Shown here piece after piece: positions 35,625 through 49,700 of a stretch of 64,000 nucleotides of DNA. The DNA is from Procambarus clarkii. Its lineage: Eukaryota; Arthropoda; Malacostraca; Decapoda; Cambaridae. Every line of letters begins with the position of its first letter. The stretch's first letter is position 1. The notes beneath the pieces are model-generated. The model worked only from the letters and a program-made list of their open reading frames with translations. It did no database searches and had not been told where the DNA came from. The position numbers and the translations under genes are program-made. The stretch is taken from positions 22,969,753-23,033,752 of the forward strand of contig NC_091172.1 in assembly GCF_040958095.1 (NCBI RefSeq). Direction: 5' to 3'.

Positions 35625-37570
35625 ATAATAAATGTTTATTTAGGTAAGGTACATACATACAAGAGATTTTACAAAGAATGGTGGATTTATAGATAGAGCT
35701 AGTACATACAATGCCTAAAGCCACTATTACGCAAAGCGTTTCGGGCATGAAAAACTTAAATGACTAAAGCTTAATACTAATTGAGCATAAAGAATAAAAT
35801 GAGTTGAGAACAAATAAAATAAAATAAAAAAAAAGATATAAAAAGGGGGGAACATGGCTGAAAAAGCAGCACAAATACAATTAGGTCGACAAACAGCGTC
35901 GTTTAAAAAAAAAACAGACATGGGTTGACAATAGGGGTAAGGTTGGTTACAGGTAATTTATTAGGTATATCTTCGTTTTTATCTTAATATGGTTGAGAGA
36001 GGTACATCTGAGTGCGTTTTCTTCCACGAGTTTGTAGTGTATACAGGAGCGCGAGAAGGTAGGGTAGGCCTCACCGCAATTGAGGCAATGAGCCTGGGGA
36101 GAAGTGCACTCGGGCTTAGAATGACTATCGTCCCCACACATGGGGCATAGATACACAATACTGGTGCATGGACACCGTGCCCGAACTTCCAACACTTATT
36201 GCAAAGTCTAGGAGAGGGAATGTACTCCTGAACGGAGCATCTGGCACCAGCAAGAATAATAGAGGACGGAAGGGCCCTACTATCAAAGGTGATTTTTACA
36301 ACTCGAAGGGGCCGACGGCGACGACCACGAGGGGGGTCGAGTAAACGTGTCCACCTGGAGTACAGAATGGCCTTGGGCTTCGAGGATATGTTTAATATCC
36401 TCATGACAATCTTTGAGGTCCCGAACACCAGTTGCAACATGGTGTGGGAGAACTGTGCCAACACTGGCATTTAACCGAGCGTTTTTGGAGACCCGAACAG
36501 AGGTCTCTCCAATGCAGGACAAAGCAGCTAAGCGAGGAGCAGCGACAACACGCGTACCATAACTGGTGGAGTTAAAAGTAACAGAGGCATCTACTAAATC
36601 AACAAGGTGTTTATGGAGGGAGAAATCATCAGGACGAGTAGAATCCAGATGGTGGAGATCAAAGTATTTAGTCCACGTAGCGGGACCAAACAAGGCGTTA
36701 TAAGTATTATTACGGGAAGGGATCATGCGAGTGCGGCCGTGGCGGGGAAGGCGTTGAGAACCCCGAGAGAGAGAGAGAGGAGGTAAAAGGCGCAGTATTC
36801 ACAGTGAGAGATGAAGCCGTGCCAGGGGACGAGGTGGTCACCACTGGGGGCTGGGAACTCGACCCTACAGCAGAGGGAGGGGAGCTGAGGGGAGTAGTCA
36901 GGGAGTCGGGGACCCAATGCAGCGAGGGCTACAGGGCCTGGTCTTCCAACACTGTCCGACTCAGGGGCTTGGTCGCCCACCCCACGAGCCCGAAAAGGTA
37001 CAAGGGAAACATTATCTGCCATGAAAACGAGGAAAAACTTTCATTCACGAATGTGTCCCCACACCCACCATGGAGCCACAATTAGAGGCAGGACACCCAG
37101 CTATCGCCGATTTTGCTGGGGGCCCCCCAGCGGTGCGTCGTGAGTATACGCCACCTTAAGAACCGTGAGTCCGTCGAGAGCGGGTTCAATGACGAAAGGA
37201 GGATTGACAATAAAAGGTTCCTCTCGCTCGCGACGTTGGGTACTACAGTTCTACGGGTGCAAGAGTATGCCTCCTCGAGCACCCGGGCGTCAAAATAGAA
37301 GTAGTCCAAAGGAATAACCAAAACAAGCAAAAGGTCAGCAGGAAACGACAAGCAGATAGGAGAAGAGGGGGGAGAAAAACGAAACAGAAGGAAAAGGAAA
37401 AGGCGTCCAGCAAAATTCGTGAGGACAGCAGCAGGAGCACAAGGCTACAAAAGAACAGGGGACAGCCTTAAGGAGCATCACACTCCGGCAGCCGCCCACC
37501 AAGCCCCTCCACGGCAGCAACGAGCTGAACAGGGAGGGGATCTTCCTCGGTAGTGTAAACCCCCAGTGCC
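35625..37570 (-). pseudogene. Jockey-type LINE ORF1 (gag-like) fused to the family A 3' end by internal deletion
   Basis: On the minus strand, from about 37,022: an N-terminal segment (MADNVSLVPFRARGVGDQAP), then a middle domain (NALFGPATWTKYFDLH at about 36,700; GETSVRVSKNARLNASVG). Three zinc knuckles follow at about 36,215-36,025: CNKCWKFGHG..C, CPMCGDDSHSKPEC and CLNCGEAYPTFSRSC. This is the arrangement of the nucleic-acid-binding ORF1 protein of Jockey-like non-LTR elements. Several frameshifts are present. At about 36,005 the frame passes directly from EENALR into TSLNHIKIKTKIYLINYL, the last residues of the family A RT, followed by its 3' UTR and (AAT)n tail at 35,625. Endonuclease and nearly all RT are deleted. 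The region above 37,030 is likely the 5' UTR. Confidence 0.75.
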
Positions 37571-38008
37571 GCATCGCTAGAAATATATGTTCGTGATTGG
37601 AATCAAGATAGTAGTAATAATAACACTAATAATTCCAGTTAGCAGCACTTGCAGCTAATAAGGGATAAGAAATCAACATAATAATGAAACTATATTTTGT
37701 GGAACAAGAAATAGATGTGAAGAGAAAATCACACAGAGAAGAATACCGTTCAGTACTTCAATGAGAAGATAAGTTAGAGAGAGTTAAAGCAAGTGAGTAT
37801 TTTGGTGAACTTAAACAAAACAAAGATAAACAAAATACTGTACATACATTGAACAGGTAAAATAAAACTCAGTATATTGATATGTTATGTTAAATACAAA
37901 ATCTAAACTTGAATAGTGACTAGATTGATTAATGTCAGACAATTATGCTACAGTAATAAAAATGTTTAACAGTGCAGACGAGGAGTCACAATAACATGGC
38001 TGAAGTAT
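37571..38008. other. No recognised feature
   Basis: AT-rich, no coding or repeat match seen. Confidence 0.35.
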
Positions 38009-38180
38009 GTTGACCAAACCACACACTAGAAAGTGATGGGACAACGACGTTTCGGTCCATCCTGGACCATTCTCAAGTCGATTGTGAATGGTGATTGTTA
38101 AACACAATCGACTTAAGAATGGTCCAGGACGGACCGAAACGTTGTCATCCCTTCACTTTCTAGTGTGTGGTCTGGTCAAC
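38009..38180. mobile_element. Foldback (hairpin) element, 172 bases
   Basis: The two halves are inverted copies. The left arm starts GTTGACCAAACCACACACTA and the right arm ends TAGTGTGTGGTCTGGTCAAC. The inner arms hold GACGTTTCGGTCC and GGACCGAAACG and a central CGATTGTG/CACAATCG. It can fold into an almost full-length hairpin. No coding capacity; a MITE-like foldback element. Confidence 0.8.
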
Positions 38181-40043
38181 AGTGTTTAACAATATTATAA
38201 AAACAATGTAAATGATAAATTAAATTTTATAAGTACAGTATGGGGCTGTTAAGTATAAATTTTATAAATTTATAAAATTTATACAATTTTATAAGTTTGG
38301 AAATGACAAAAATCTAACAACTCACATGGTACTGTATATGATGTTTAACAAAACAGATGTTAGTGTTATGATGTAAATGGGCAAACTTGGCTAAGTCTGG
38401 GACATAGTAATTAAATTAAGGTTGTCATATCTGAACAGTCAGAATCCAGGACACATCCACTAACATTCACCATGACCCTCCGGGGCCCCTGCCCAACACA
38501 CACACACTTTGACCCTTTGGGGTTATAATATATTGTTGCACTGTACCTCAAGCTTTAATTTTTTTAAATATAATTACCATTATAATGGAAAACAAGGACA
38601 GTACTGTACAGAATTATTTTGAGAACAACAACAACAAAATCACCTTTACATAAGGCTGGTCATCTTTAACTTCTTGTTACAATCCTCTTCTCCCACTCTG
38701 TCTATGACTTTATGTGCCCATGCATATTTTTCTTGATGATCTGATTTTTTCCCAATGCCTTATCGGACTTGAAAAAGGAGAAGTCACTGCAAGATGCATC
38801 TCGGAAATTGTACTGTACTTCCTAATGCCTTATTGGACTTGAAAAAGGAGAAGTCACTGCAAGATGCATCTCGGAAATTGTACTGTACAGTCAGAATAGA
38901 CGGACTTAAGAGCAGGAAACATCTGTGTCAGCCTTGTGATGCCAGGAAATAGTGATGGCCAGCGAGTCTTACTATGAGAGAGGAGCCTTCGGTACTCTAC
39001 TCGGCAGACTCACAGTACTCCTTCAGCTGCTCAATTCTATGTAGATATGAAAATACTGATAAATTTTATTGATTATATTTTCAATATCAATAATTATTCT
39101 TTCTGCTCCATGATGGATACAGTTGTTTAAATTATTTACTTCTATCTGTAGAAATTCCACAGTATGCAATCTCATTTTCAAGACCTTTCAAGGAAACATC
39201 AACAGAATGCGGTGCAAGCACAGATATAATAATTGCTTGTCTTTGTTAGAGCACTAGAACACCTCTTCGCCACCTCAGAATCAGAGAAAGTATTTTTCAG
39301 CTAAACAGATGAACAATCCATGGACAGAAAACTACAGTATTGTGATGTTTAAGTGTGAAATGCGTCAGTACCTTCTGCAGCAGTGACAGTGCCTTCTGTT
39401 TTACTTCCTGTTGTGACAAAATAATCTGTCATTTTCACTGAGCCCATTATGTACCTCTGTAACCCTTTCCACTACCACCCACAAGATGGGTATGGGGTGC
39501 ATAATAAATGAACTAAACTGAACTTTCAATGATGAGCTCTCTCTTCACACAGCTCTCTTGTGTTTTTCAGAGTACACGTGTGTGTAAATCACCAATAGCT
39601 CTATATGCCACAGAGAATTATGTTCCTGGTATGCACACCCAATGCTCTGCTTCCCATTCATTTCTGCCTCTCTTAAAGCACAGAAGTTTGTTATAGATCT
39701 TGGCAGTGATTTTACATGTACATTTGGACATTTTGTCAAGGACTTTTGTGTTTTGGAAAGCTTCAACAAATTACAAATAGCACATAGCAAAGTGCACACA
39801 AGCAAACAACGTCAAGTGTCAGAGCTGGTTCGACACTGGACTAAGACTGGCTGGCTGGGCAACCATATTACCACCGCCACCGGTAGTTGTCGTCAATACA
39901 CGTAAATAATATTGCGAAAGTGACTAGATTATTGCTGAAAAAATGCAAAACTCTCTTACATGCAAATTAAGAATAACAAATGTCAATAATTGTATGCAAT
40001 TGCCATTTATTATATGGCTACAACACCATTAATTATGAAAAAC
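38181..40043. other. Mostly unannotated; one short duplication
   Basis: No exon or LINE match recognised. It contains the 70-base tandem duplication at 38,751-38,890 and, near 39,485-39,515, an inverted match to the repeat at 21,026. Confidence 0.4.
38751..38890. repeat. 70-base direct tandem duplication
   Basis: CCCAATGCCTTATCGGACTT at 38,751 and CCTAATGCCTTATTGGACTT at 38,821 start two nearly identical 70-base units (both include GGAGAAGTCACTGCAAGATG). Only a few differences are visible, so the duplication is recent. Confidence 0.9.
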
Positions 40044-40428
40044 GTTGTACCTAGTAGCCAGAATGCACTATTTGGCCTACTATGCAAAGCTCGATTTCCC
40101 TAATAAGCCAAGTTTTCATGAATATATATTTTTTCTTATTTTATCTTATGAAATGATAAATCTATCCATTTCATTATGTATGGGTTAATTTTTTTTAATT
40201 TGACTTAAAACTAACATAATATATGACCGAACCTAACCAACCCTACCCTATCTAAACCTAACCTAAACATAACTAAGTCAACAATTTATGCTCTTGATAT
40301 AATATAATAAGAATAAAAAAAAAGCAATTGTTAACAGTTTATTGAAAATAAAGAAAATCACTCGGCCTATTAAGCAAATCGGGCCTTGCATAGTAGGCCG
40401 AGAAGTGCATTCTGGCTACTAGGTATGA
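40044..40428. mobile_element. TIR/foldback element with CCTAA repeats, copy A
   Basis: The ends are inverted: GTTGTACCTAGTAGCCAG at left, CTGGCTACTAGGTATGAC at right, with arms extending through CCTAATAAGCCAAGTTTTC. Copy A keeps only traces of the internal CCTAA block (CCTAACCAACCCTACCC, about 40,230-40,268). No transposase. Confidence 0.8.
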
Positions 40429-40439
40429 CACACACACAT

Positions 40440-41414
<975 letters not shown>

Positions 41415-41415
<1 letters not shown>

Positions 41416-42312
41416 GATAGATAGAAGTAATGTCTTAAGTGATGGAACCTGAAATTCTGGACTCTTAGAGAATTTTTTAAATTCTTCCCAGATGCAAATT
41501 TTGACACTTGAATCCAAGACATGACCTAGAAAATTTGCACATATGGCAACTATATTATTTAAGTAGCTAAGCAAAGAAAGCAAATAGCATATAAAATTAA
41601 GCCTTGATTAAAGTCTTAATCCCATTTACAGACTGGAAAAGAAGGGGGACTGTATAAGAGAGACAGACATCTGTAACTCAAGAGCTTGTAGCTACTGTTC
41701 CAATATATGTGACACACAACACTGCTAGTTGTCTCTTCCATGAGTATGACTATTATGCCAGAGCAATCCCTTTCTTAAGAGCTCCCAAGAAAATAATGAT
41801 GTACACATGTGCGAGCTCGATACACATTGCTCTTGCAACATTCATTTGTGTTCTTGCTGGAACATCAGCCTTGTGGTTGCTGTAATTATTGGAGGATCAC
41901 CTATCAGTTATCTTATGTAATGAAGTAATATATAAGTAATTTACCTGTCAAGGAATGTGTATATACTTTAATACAAATTTAAATCCAAATGCCTGAGTCT
42001 TTGGTGTGGAACTTTTCAGCACCTTATACCATCCTTAGAGTTCGTGCAGTAGTGAAATGCAATGATATATTAAGGCACTCTTGGATATTTCCATGATGCA
42101 GGCATGTGGTTTCACATTTGTTCCATGGTATACACTTATTCATTGGCATTTAATAAATATTAACACATGAGATTTTCATATTACAGAAGATAATTTGAAT
42201 GATTATACACCTTAAATTCAGACCAGATAATAAATTTCACATTTATTATAAAAATATACACTGTACTATAGTTTATTACAGATTATTAATTATTAATACA
42301 GCTAGTATCACT
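41415..42312. other. No recognised feature
   Basis: Moderately AT-rich, apparently single copy; no exon or repeat recognised. Confidence 0.35.
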
Positions 42313-42700
42313 GATATTATACCATCTACTGGGTTGCATCCGCCACAGAGTTCTATTTGGCCTACCTGGGACTAAGAGCCAGAACCTGGTCCTTTCACAG
42401 AGGAGAAGGGAGTAGTGGCATTTATTTATATATTTATGCCACTAGGCTGTTTGATGCGGCTGCTTGCAGCCGCATCAAAGTTATGATAAGTTATGATAAC
42501 ACAGTTATCCAAGTTATGATAACACAGAGCAGCCCACAGGCTGCTCCATGTAATCCATAAATAATATATAATAAAGTTCCATAAATAAATATATGCCACT
42601 GCTCTCTTTGCCTCTGTGAGGAGGCCAGGTTCTGGCTTTTGGACCTGTTAGGCCAAATAGAACTCTGCAGCTGATGCAACCCAGTAGATAATTCATAATA
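42313..42700. repeat. R1 core as an inverted pair (foldback)
   Basis: The R1 core appears forward (CAGAGTTCTATTTGGCCTAC, CCAGAACCTGGTCC; about 42,333-42,440). It appears again inverted (CCAGGTTCTGGC, AGGCCAAATAGAACTCTG; about 42,600-42,690). About 150 bases lie between, so this forms a large hairpin. Confidence 0.7.
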
Positions 42701-42754
42701 ATTCATTGTGTCACCGGACAAGAAAACAGGTTATACAGACATTACATGTTAAGC

Positions 42755-43010
42755 TTATACCGAGCCCCCCCCCCCATCTTCCCGCTCCAGGGTCAAATTA
42801 CTGATCCCGGCCAGGATGCAACCTCACAACAAGCCGACTCCTGGGTACCTATTTACTGCTAGGTTGACATGAATGAGTGACATAGCATGAGCTAGGTTTA
42901 CTGCATGAGGTGAAAGGAAACAAGCCCAACCATTTCTGTGCTGACCTGGATTCAAACCCTGAATTCTCGACTGAGTCGCTAACAAACTCGATTGTACTAC
43001 TGGGAGATGG
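42755..43010 (-). mobile_element. Degenerate tRNA-derived SINE
   Basis: Minus-strand text has a B-box-like GGGTTTGAATCCAGG (about 42,960-42,946), then AGAAATGGTTGGGC and TTTCCTTTCACC, and the body AGTAAATAGGTACCCAGGAG near 42,860-42,840. This resembles a common decapod SINE from memory. The A box is decayed. Confidence 0.55.
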
Positions 43011-43023
43011 CACACTATCAGTG

Positions 43024-43092
43024 ATAGTAGCTTCAGGGAGCCACTGGAGCTCCCCCAGAAATTGGCATTTCATTACAGTCAATGCTAGTTTA
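43024..43092. repeat. Solo R1 arm
   Basis: AGTAGCTTCAGGGAGCCACT...AATTGGCATTTCATTACAGTC is one inverted arm of R1 without its partner; it abuts the SINE. Confidence 0.65.
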
Positions 43093-43100
43093 TTACAATG

Positions 43101-43643
43101 CATAGCATCTTCCCTTTAAATATATCTTTAGAGTTTGTATGAGATCAATACTTGATAAATATAATCAAAGCACTCTTACTCGAGAGAAAATTTAATTAAT
43201 ATCTCCATTATATATATTTATTGTAATATTAGAGGTTGATCTGAGCATAATAATAAAGGTGTACACTCTCATAATAAACTGAATGTGCATTAACCTTTAC
43301 TTATTGTAAACAACTGAAGAAATTAGCACATTTAACTTAAAATAATATGGCAGAATCACAACTTGCATTACAGTATCATCTGATGTATCAGTGATATAAT
43401 TTAATCACCTGATCAATCAGTGATATAACATTATTAGATGTATCACTTTTACCTAAATTTATATTCCATTCACAAGACACTTTTGTGCCTCACTGAAATT
43501 TCTTAGTATTAAATATACAGTGCTGTATATTTTGTCATTACTCTACTTAAGTGCATAATTTTTTATCACACAGAGAGATCACTGGCAAATTAGTTTGCTG
43601 AATTCTGTTTAAGTAATTTATTCACTGTACTGTACTTAGAATT
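43101..43643 (-). other. Probable 3' UTR region of BORCS6
   Basis: Lies downstream of the BORCS6 stop on the minus strand. AATAAA occurs on the minus strand at 43,622-43,617 (22 bases after the stop) and at 43,222-43,217. Which is used cannot be told. No other feature. Confidence 0.4.
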
Positions 43644-43704
43644 TCATGATCCACTGGAATGGATAATATTTTCGAACATATCGAGAAGTCGCCTCACTTC
43701 CTTA
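43644..43704 (-). CDS. BORCS6: BORCS6 terminal exon (completes residue 214; 215-233 and stop)
   Basis: Acceptor AACTTACATTTCAG; the first base T completes ATT (Ile). It then encodes KEVRRLLDMFENIIHSSGS and TGA. It matches the end of the family (an arginine-rich helix, then a short tail). Confidence 0.88.
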
Positions 43705-46700
43705 CTGAAATGTAAGTTAAGGAAAGTAGTTGTATAGAAAAGTATTAAAATAAGAAATAATTGATAACCATTATCTATAACCTGGCTGCCAACTTCCATA
43801 TTAAATCGTATCAAAACAGTAGTCAAAATTGTACAGGTATTATTTTTATTTCGTCCAATTCATTAACCCCTGCACTGTGCACCTGTTTGTGGCAAAAACT
43901 TCACAGTGCAATTGTTAACACTATCGCATGCGGAGCGTGCGCTCCTCAGATATGTACGGTATGCTTCCGGCAGTGTAGGTGAGCGTGCGGCGACACCGAA
44001 ATGTGTATACTCATTTCAGTTTTCTCATCTTAATTCTCATGGTACGTCGTTCGTTTGGCTATCATTGTGTTCGTAATAGAATTCCCTACAGGTGTATATG
44101 CACATAAGGTCTAAAAGCCTGGCGTGACTCCCCACAGCAAAGTGTAAAGTCGGCAACGTTACCCGTGAGCGCACGATATCAGTAAAATGTGTATACTCGT
44201 TTCAATTTTCTCACCTTAATTCTTGTGCTACGTCGTTCGTTTTGGTATCAATGTGTTCGCAATTGAAATCCCTACAGGGGTATATGCATACAAGGTCCAA
44301 GAGCCCGGCATGACTTCCCACAGCAAAGTCTAAAGTCGGCCAACCCATGAACGAGCACCAATTGGCACGCCGCAGCCTAATGTATATACTCGTTCAGTTT
44401 GATAACATCAATTTTCGTGTTACATCTTTCATTTAGGTATCAAATTGTTCACCATATAAAGGCGCGTATTTTAAAACTAGTCCCATTATATGTCCCATTA
44501 ATAGAACAATAAATAGAATTTTAACAAATATTTTACATTTTGGACGCTCATCACCACAAAATTATTTACATCTTTTCAGTGTTCTGACATAAATTTTCAT
44601 GTTACCTCTTTCATTTTGGTATCAAATTGTTCGCAATCTAAAGGTGCATATTTTAAAACTAGTCCCATAATAATATCACAATAAATGGAATTTTAACAAA
44701 TATTTTAAAATTTGGACTACAAAAGTATTTATAATCTTTCAAGAGTTCTGACCTCAATTGACAGGCAACATCGTCATTATTATATCATATTGTGCGCAAT
44801 CTAAAGGTACTCATTTTAAAACCACTTCCAGATTGATCAGATAAAATTTAAATTTTTAACAAATATTTTAAAATGATGGACACAAGCACGAGTCCACCCT
44901 GAGACATAGGGAGAAAAATTCTGGACTTTTTAAGAGTCAGAAGAAAGCAATAGTGTTAAGGACATATTTTTGTTGTTTTATAAATGTTCAGGTAAAGTAA
45001 ATGTCAAAATGTTTCAAAACTCAACTATTTTCATTTCAAAACACAAAGACTGATTAAAACATTAAAATATAGCCCAATTAAAAAAATTGCACAACTCTCA
45101 AAACGACATTTGTTGTTTGACACAGTGCAGTGGTTAATAAGGAAATATTCAGTGTGAAAATCAGTATGGTAAGCAATAATGAGTATACAAAGGATACATT
45201 TGATCTTGTAGCTTGTAAATAGGTTTCATTGACTTGCTTAGTTCTTCTGTTTTAGCCATCAGCTGATACATGGACTGAAACAAAAGAATTTAATACATTA
45301 AGGATTCATGTATGTATGTATATATGTATGTATGTATGTAAGTATGTATGTGTGTGTGTGTACTCACCTATTTGTGCTTGCGGGGGTTGAGCTTTGGCTC
45401 TTTGGTCCCGCCTCTCAACTGTCAATCAACTGGTGTACAGGTTCCCGAGCCTACTGGGCTCTATCATATCTACATTTGAAACTGTGTATGGAGTCAGCCT
45501 CCACCACATCACTTCCTAGTGCATTCCATTTACTAACTACTCAGACACTGAAAAAGTTCCTTCTAACGTCTCTGTGGCTCATGTGGGTACTCTGTTTCCA
45601 CATGTGTCCCCTTGTTCGCGTCCTACCAGTGTTGAATAGTTTATCCTTGTTTACCCGGTCGATTCCTCCGAGGATTTTGTAGGTTGTGATCATGTCTCCC
45701 CTTACTCTTCTGTCTTCCAGTGTCGTAAGGTGCATTTCCCGTAGCTTTTCCTCGTAACTCATGTCTCTTAGTTCTGGGACTAGTCTAGTGGCATACCTTT
45801 GGACTTTTTCCAGCTTCGTCTTGTGCTTGACAAGGTACGGGCTCCATGCTGGGGCCGCATACTCCAGGATTGGTCTTACATATGTGGTGCACAAGATTCT
45901 GAATGATTCCTTACACAGGTTCCTGAACGCTGTTCTGATGTTAGCCAGCCTCGCATATGCCGCAGACGTTATTCTTTTTATGTGGGCTTCAGGAGACAGG
46001 TTTGGTGCGATATCGACTCCTAGATCTTTCTCTCTGTCCATTTCATTAAGTACTTCATCTCCTATTCTGTATCCTGTGTCTGGCCTCCTGTTTCCACTGC
46101 CTAGTTTCATTACTTTGCATTTACTCGGGTTGAACTTCAACAGCCATTTGTTGGACCATTCACTCAGTCTGTCTAGGTCATCTTGTAGCCTCCTACTATC
46201 ATCCTCTGTTTCAATCCTCCTCATAATTTTTGCATCATCGGCAAACATTGAGAGAAACGATTCCATACCCTCTGGGAGATCATTTACATATAGAGTATCA
46301 GAAACAGTATAGGTCCAAGGACTGACCCCTGTGGGACTCCACTTGTAACGTCTCGCCAATCTGAGACCTCACCCCTCACACTGACTCGTTGTCTCCTGTT
46401 GCTTAGGTATGTCTTTATCCAATGGAGTACCTTCCCTTTCACTCCAGCCTGCATCTCCAGCTTTTTCACTAGCCTCTTGTAAGGTACTGTATCAAAGGCT
46501 TTCTGACAATCCAAAAATAGGCATTCTGGCCACCCTTCTTTTTCTTGCCTTCGTTTTTGTGTGTACTCGCCTAGTTGTGCTTGCGGGGGTTGAGCTCTGG
46601 CTCTTTGGTCCCACCTCTCAACTGTCAATCAACAGGTGTACAGGTTCCTGAGCCTACTGGGCTCTATCATATCTACACTTGAAACTGTGCATGGAGTTAG

Positions 46701-49700
46701 CCACCACCACATCGCTTCCTAATGCATTCCATTTGTCAACCACTCTGACACTAAAAATGTTCTTTGTAATATCTCTGTGGCTCATTTCGGCACTCGGTTT
46801 CCACCTGTGTCCCCTCGTGTGTGTGCCCCTTGTGTTAAATAGCCTGTCTTTATCTCTAAGTCAGGTCAGGTCAGGTCAGTGAGAGTGTGAGAGAGAGACA
46901 GAGGGGGGAGGGGGGGGGGAGGGGGAGGAGGGGGTAAGGGGAGGAGGGGGTAAGGGGTGGAGGGGGGGGGAGTGGGGGGTGAGAGGGGTAAGGGGGTGAG
47001 GGGGAGGGGGGGTAAGGGGGTGAGGGTGAGGGGGAGGGGGAGGGGGGGTGAGGGGGGGGTGAAGGGGGTGAGGGTGGAGGGGGGACTCTTATTGATTAAT
47101 ACTCTCTTATGTGCAATGTACATACCTCAATGGCAGGGTGCTTTCCCAATCAACTTCCCGATAACAGGAAAACCTGGGTATGCTTTGACCTATGTCCCAG
47201 GAATGAACAGGGGGCTAACAGGCAATCACTATGAGATGCAAAAGGCAGGCCCAAAAAAATCTGCGTTGAATATAATGAAACGCCATTTTCTGGGCGAGCC
47301 CCGGAGGCTTCCTGAAGCTATCCGAACTGATATGTGCCATGTTGATGATACAGTTTGACCCCAAACTGATGATATGTTTGGGTTCCTTAGTCAAAGGAGT
47401 TCTAATTCCTACCGGGAACCACGAGCCAGAACCTGGTCCCCTCAGAGAGGTGCAGGGAGCAATGGTTTCCGAGCACTTTACATTTAAAGTACTACTGTAC
47501 TGTATATCATAACTGCCATCGACTGGGGAAGGACCGAGAAAAGTAGGCGAATTAAAACAGACTACTGTCTGGTTAACCTGTGCAATATACATCCCAAAAT
47601 ATTAAAATAACTTCCCTCTCTAGAAAGAAACCAAACAAGCAACCCTTCATGCGAATAGCACTTCCGCTCATTAGCACCCCCCCTCCCTAGGAGGGGGAGA
47701 ATAAGTAGGCATAAGAACTGTGACCGATGACCCCAAACTAATATAACACATAATATAGCACATATCCGTTTGGATAGCTTCAGGGAGCAGATGAGGCTCC
47801 CCACAGAAAATACCTGTAATATGGTCGGTACCTCACACAACTCCAGTGTGCGGGGACAACTAAAGCCACCCCCAGCACCAATGAGAATAAGGGACAGTCT
47901 ACCAGCTAGGAACACTATGGAACCTTGTAATGCATCCATAACAAAGATGTAGACCCCAAACTCAACAGTGGAATGATCCATCAATGAGGTGTAATCTGGG
48001 TCTCACAGGAGGCAAGTAACTAGAAGTATCTCAAGCTGCTGCAGGAGGGACCAGAGGAAGAAAACCTCTAGAAAGATGATACCATCAGGCCAATGGGCAC
48101 ACGGAACCGAACCTCAGGGAAAGCTGCACCCAAATTATACTCACACATGGAGGGAGGTTTAGGAAAACCCCTTTCCCTGTGAATGCAAACCCTCCTCGGA
48201 AGGAACCAGGAACCATGTAGAGTCAAAAGGGACCCAAGAACCCAAATCTGATTCCCCCAGCCCCCCAAGTCTGAGTAGCCACAATTGAGGGCCCCGGGGC
48301 AGAGCCAGCATCCTGACCCATAAAAGTAGAGTACAAGGGAGAGGCTGACCAAATGCAGAACCAAGAAGTCTCAGACAGACCACACCCATTGGGAAAGGAA
48401 GAGAAGGTGTGGACGGAGCCAACGTGGAGAAAACAACACATCCAGTGTCGGGGTTCTAAAAACCAACTGGGGCAGATGAAGAACAACCAAATGGGCACAC
48501 AACCTAGACCCCTGCAACTGAGAAATCTCAAGATGCAAAGCAGTTGATGCTTGGGAAACCCTAACCTAATCAGGAGGTCCACAAAGAAGAGCCATAAGAG
48601 AAGAGCAAACCACCACAGGACTCAGGGTGATAGATATCACCAATCCAATAGGCAGTACGGGTAAGGCAGAAGGAATGAATGCCACCATGTGGCACAAATA
48701 AGGAGTAACCCTCAAAATCACACGAAGCGAAAGCAGGTTCAGGAGGAATATCCATAGGACCACCAAACCCACAGGGGATTTACCAGGACCTGAATTGAGA
48801 AAATCCAGGCAGGACATCCAGGCACAGGGATTGCTATGCCATACCTTAAAGTAAGGCTGGCCTCAGCGAGTTGAGAGAAGCATGCTAACTACAATTGTGC
48901 CCTACCAGCTAAAGTCGCTTCCGACCCAAGTGAAGACAGGAATGTCCCATGATACCAGATTTCACCATAGGTGAGGGCCACCACAAGTGAGGAGGACCTC
49001 TAAATGAGCAACTCCCTAACACTCCAAGGAAGATAACCCTGGCAATGCAAGGCCAGCACTAGGAAGCTCACAGGGAAAGTAACCTTGTGCACATGCAGCT
49101 CCAAGAACACTCAAAACTTGGCTCATGCTACACCCCAGTGTACAGGAAATGCCACAAAGAACAAACACTACCACTTAGCTAAACAAGCAGAATACCTCAG
49201 CCAGCATGGAAGAGAGGCACTCCGGTACCCACTACTTCAGCCAGAGAACTGAGCATGGGAACAAATGGCTGGCAGTGGGCTACCTTGCCCTCCCCCAAAC
49301 AAGTGGGAAAGGTGAGACAAATGAGCTGACGCTAGTTCTGTGAGAATTCGGTTATTTGTTTACATTGATGGGGGATTTTTTTAGTGGGTTATGAGGCTTC
49401 AGTCTCTATTGAAGCCAGCAGTGGTTTGTTTTGACTTGCTGATTTTTTGGTTGCCTTCCACTGTGGATTTTGAAAATAATTTCCCCTGCTCCCTGCACCT
49501 CTTTGATGGGATAAAGTTCTGGCGCTGGTCCCAGGTAGGTCTAAAGAACTTCGCAGCTGATGTGACCTCTTAGAAGGTACCATATCAGTACATAGTAGCT
49601 TCAGTGAGCCACAAGCGGCTCCCCTTAGAAATGTATCCTTAACACAAATTTAGAACTATCAGTAGAGTACTTTCCATTATTACCTCTATTAAATGTAACA

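Noticed and set aside
46866-47123. Proline-rich protein on the minus strand
   Set aside because: Translation of the G-rich tract.
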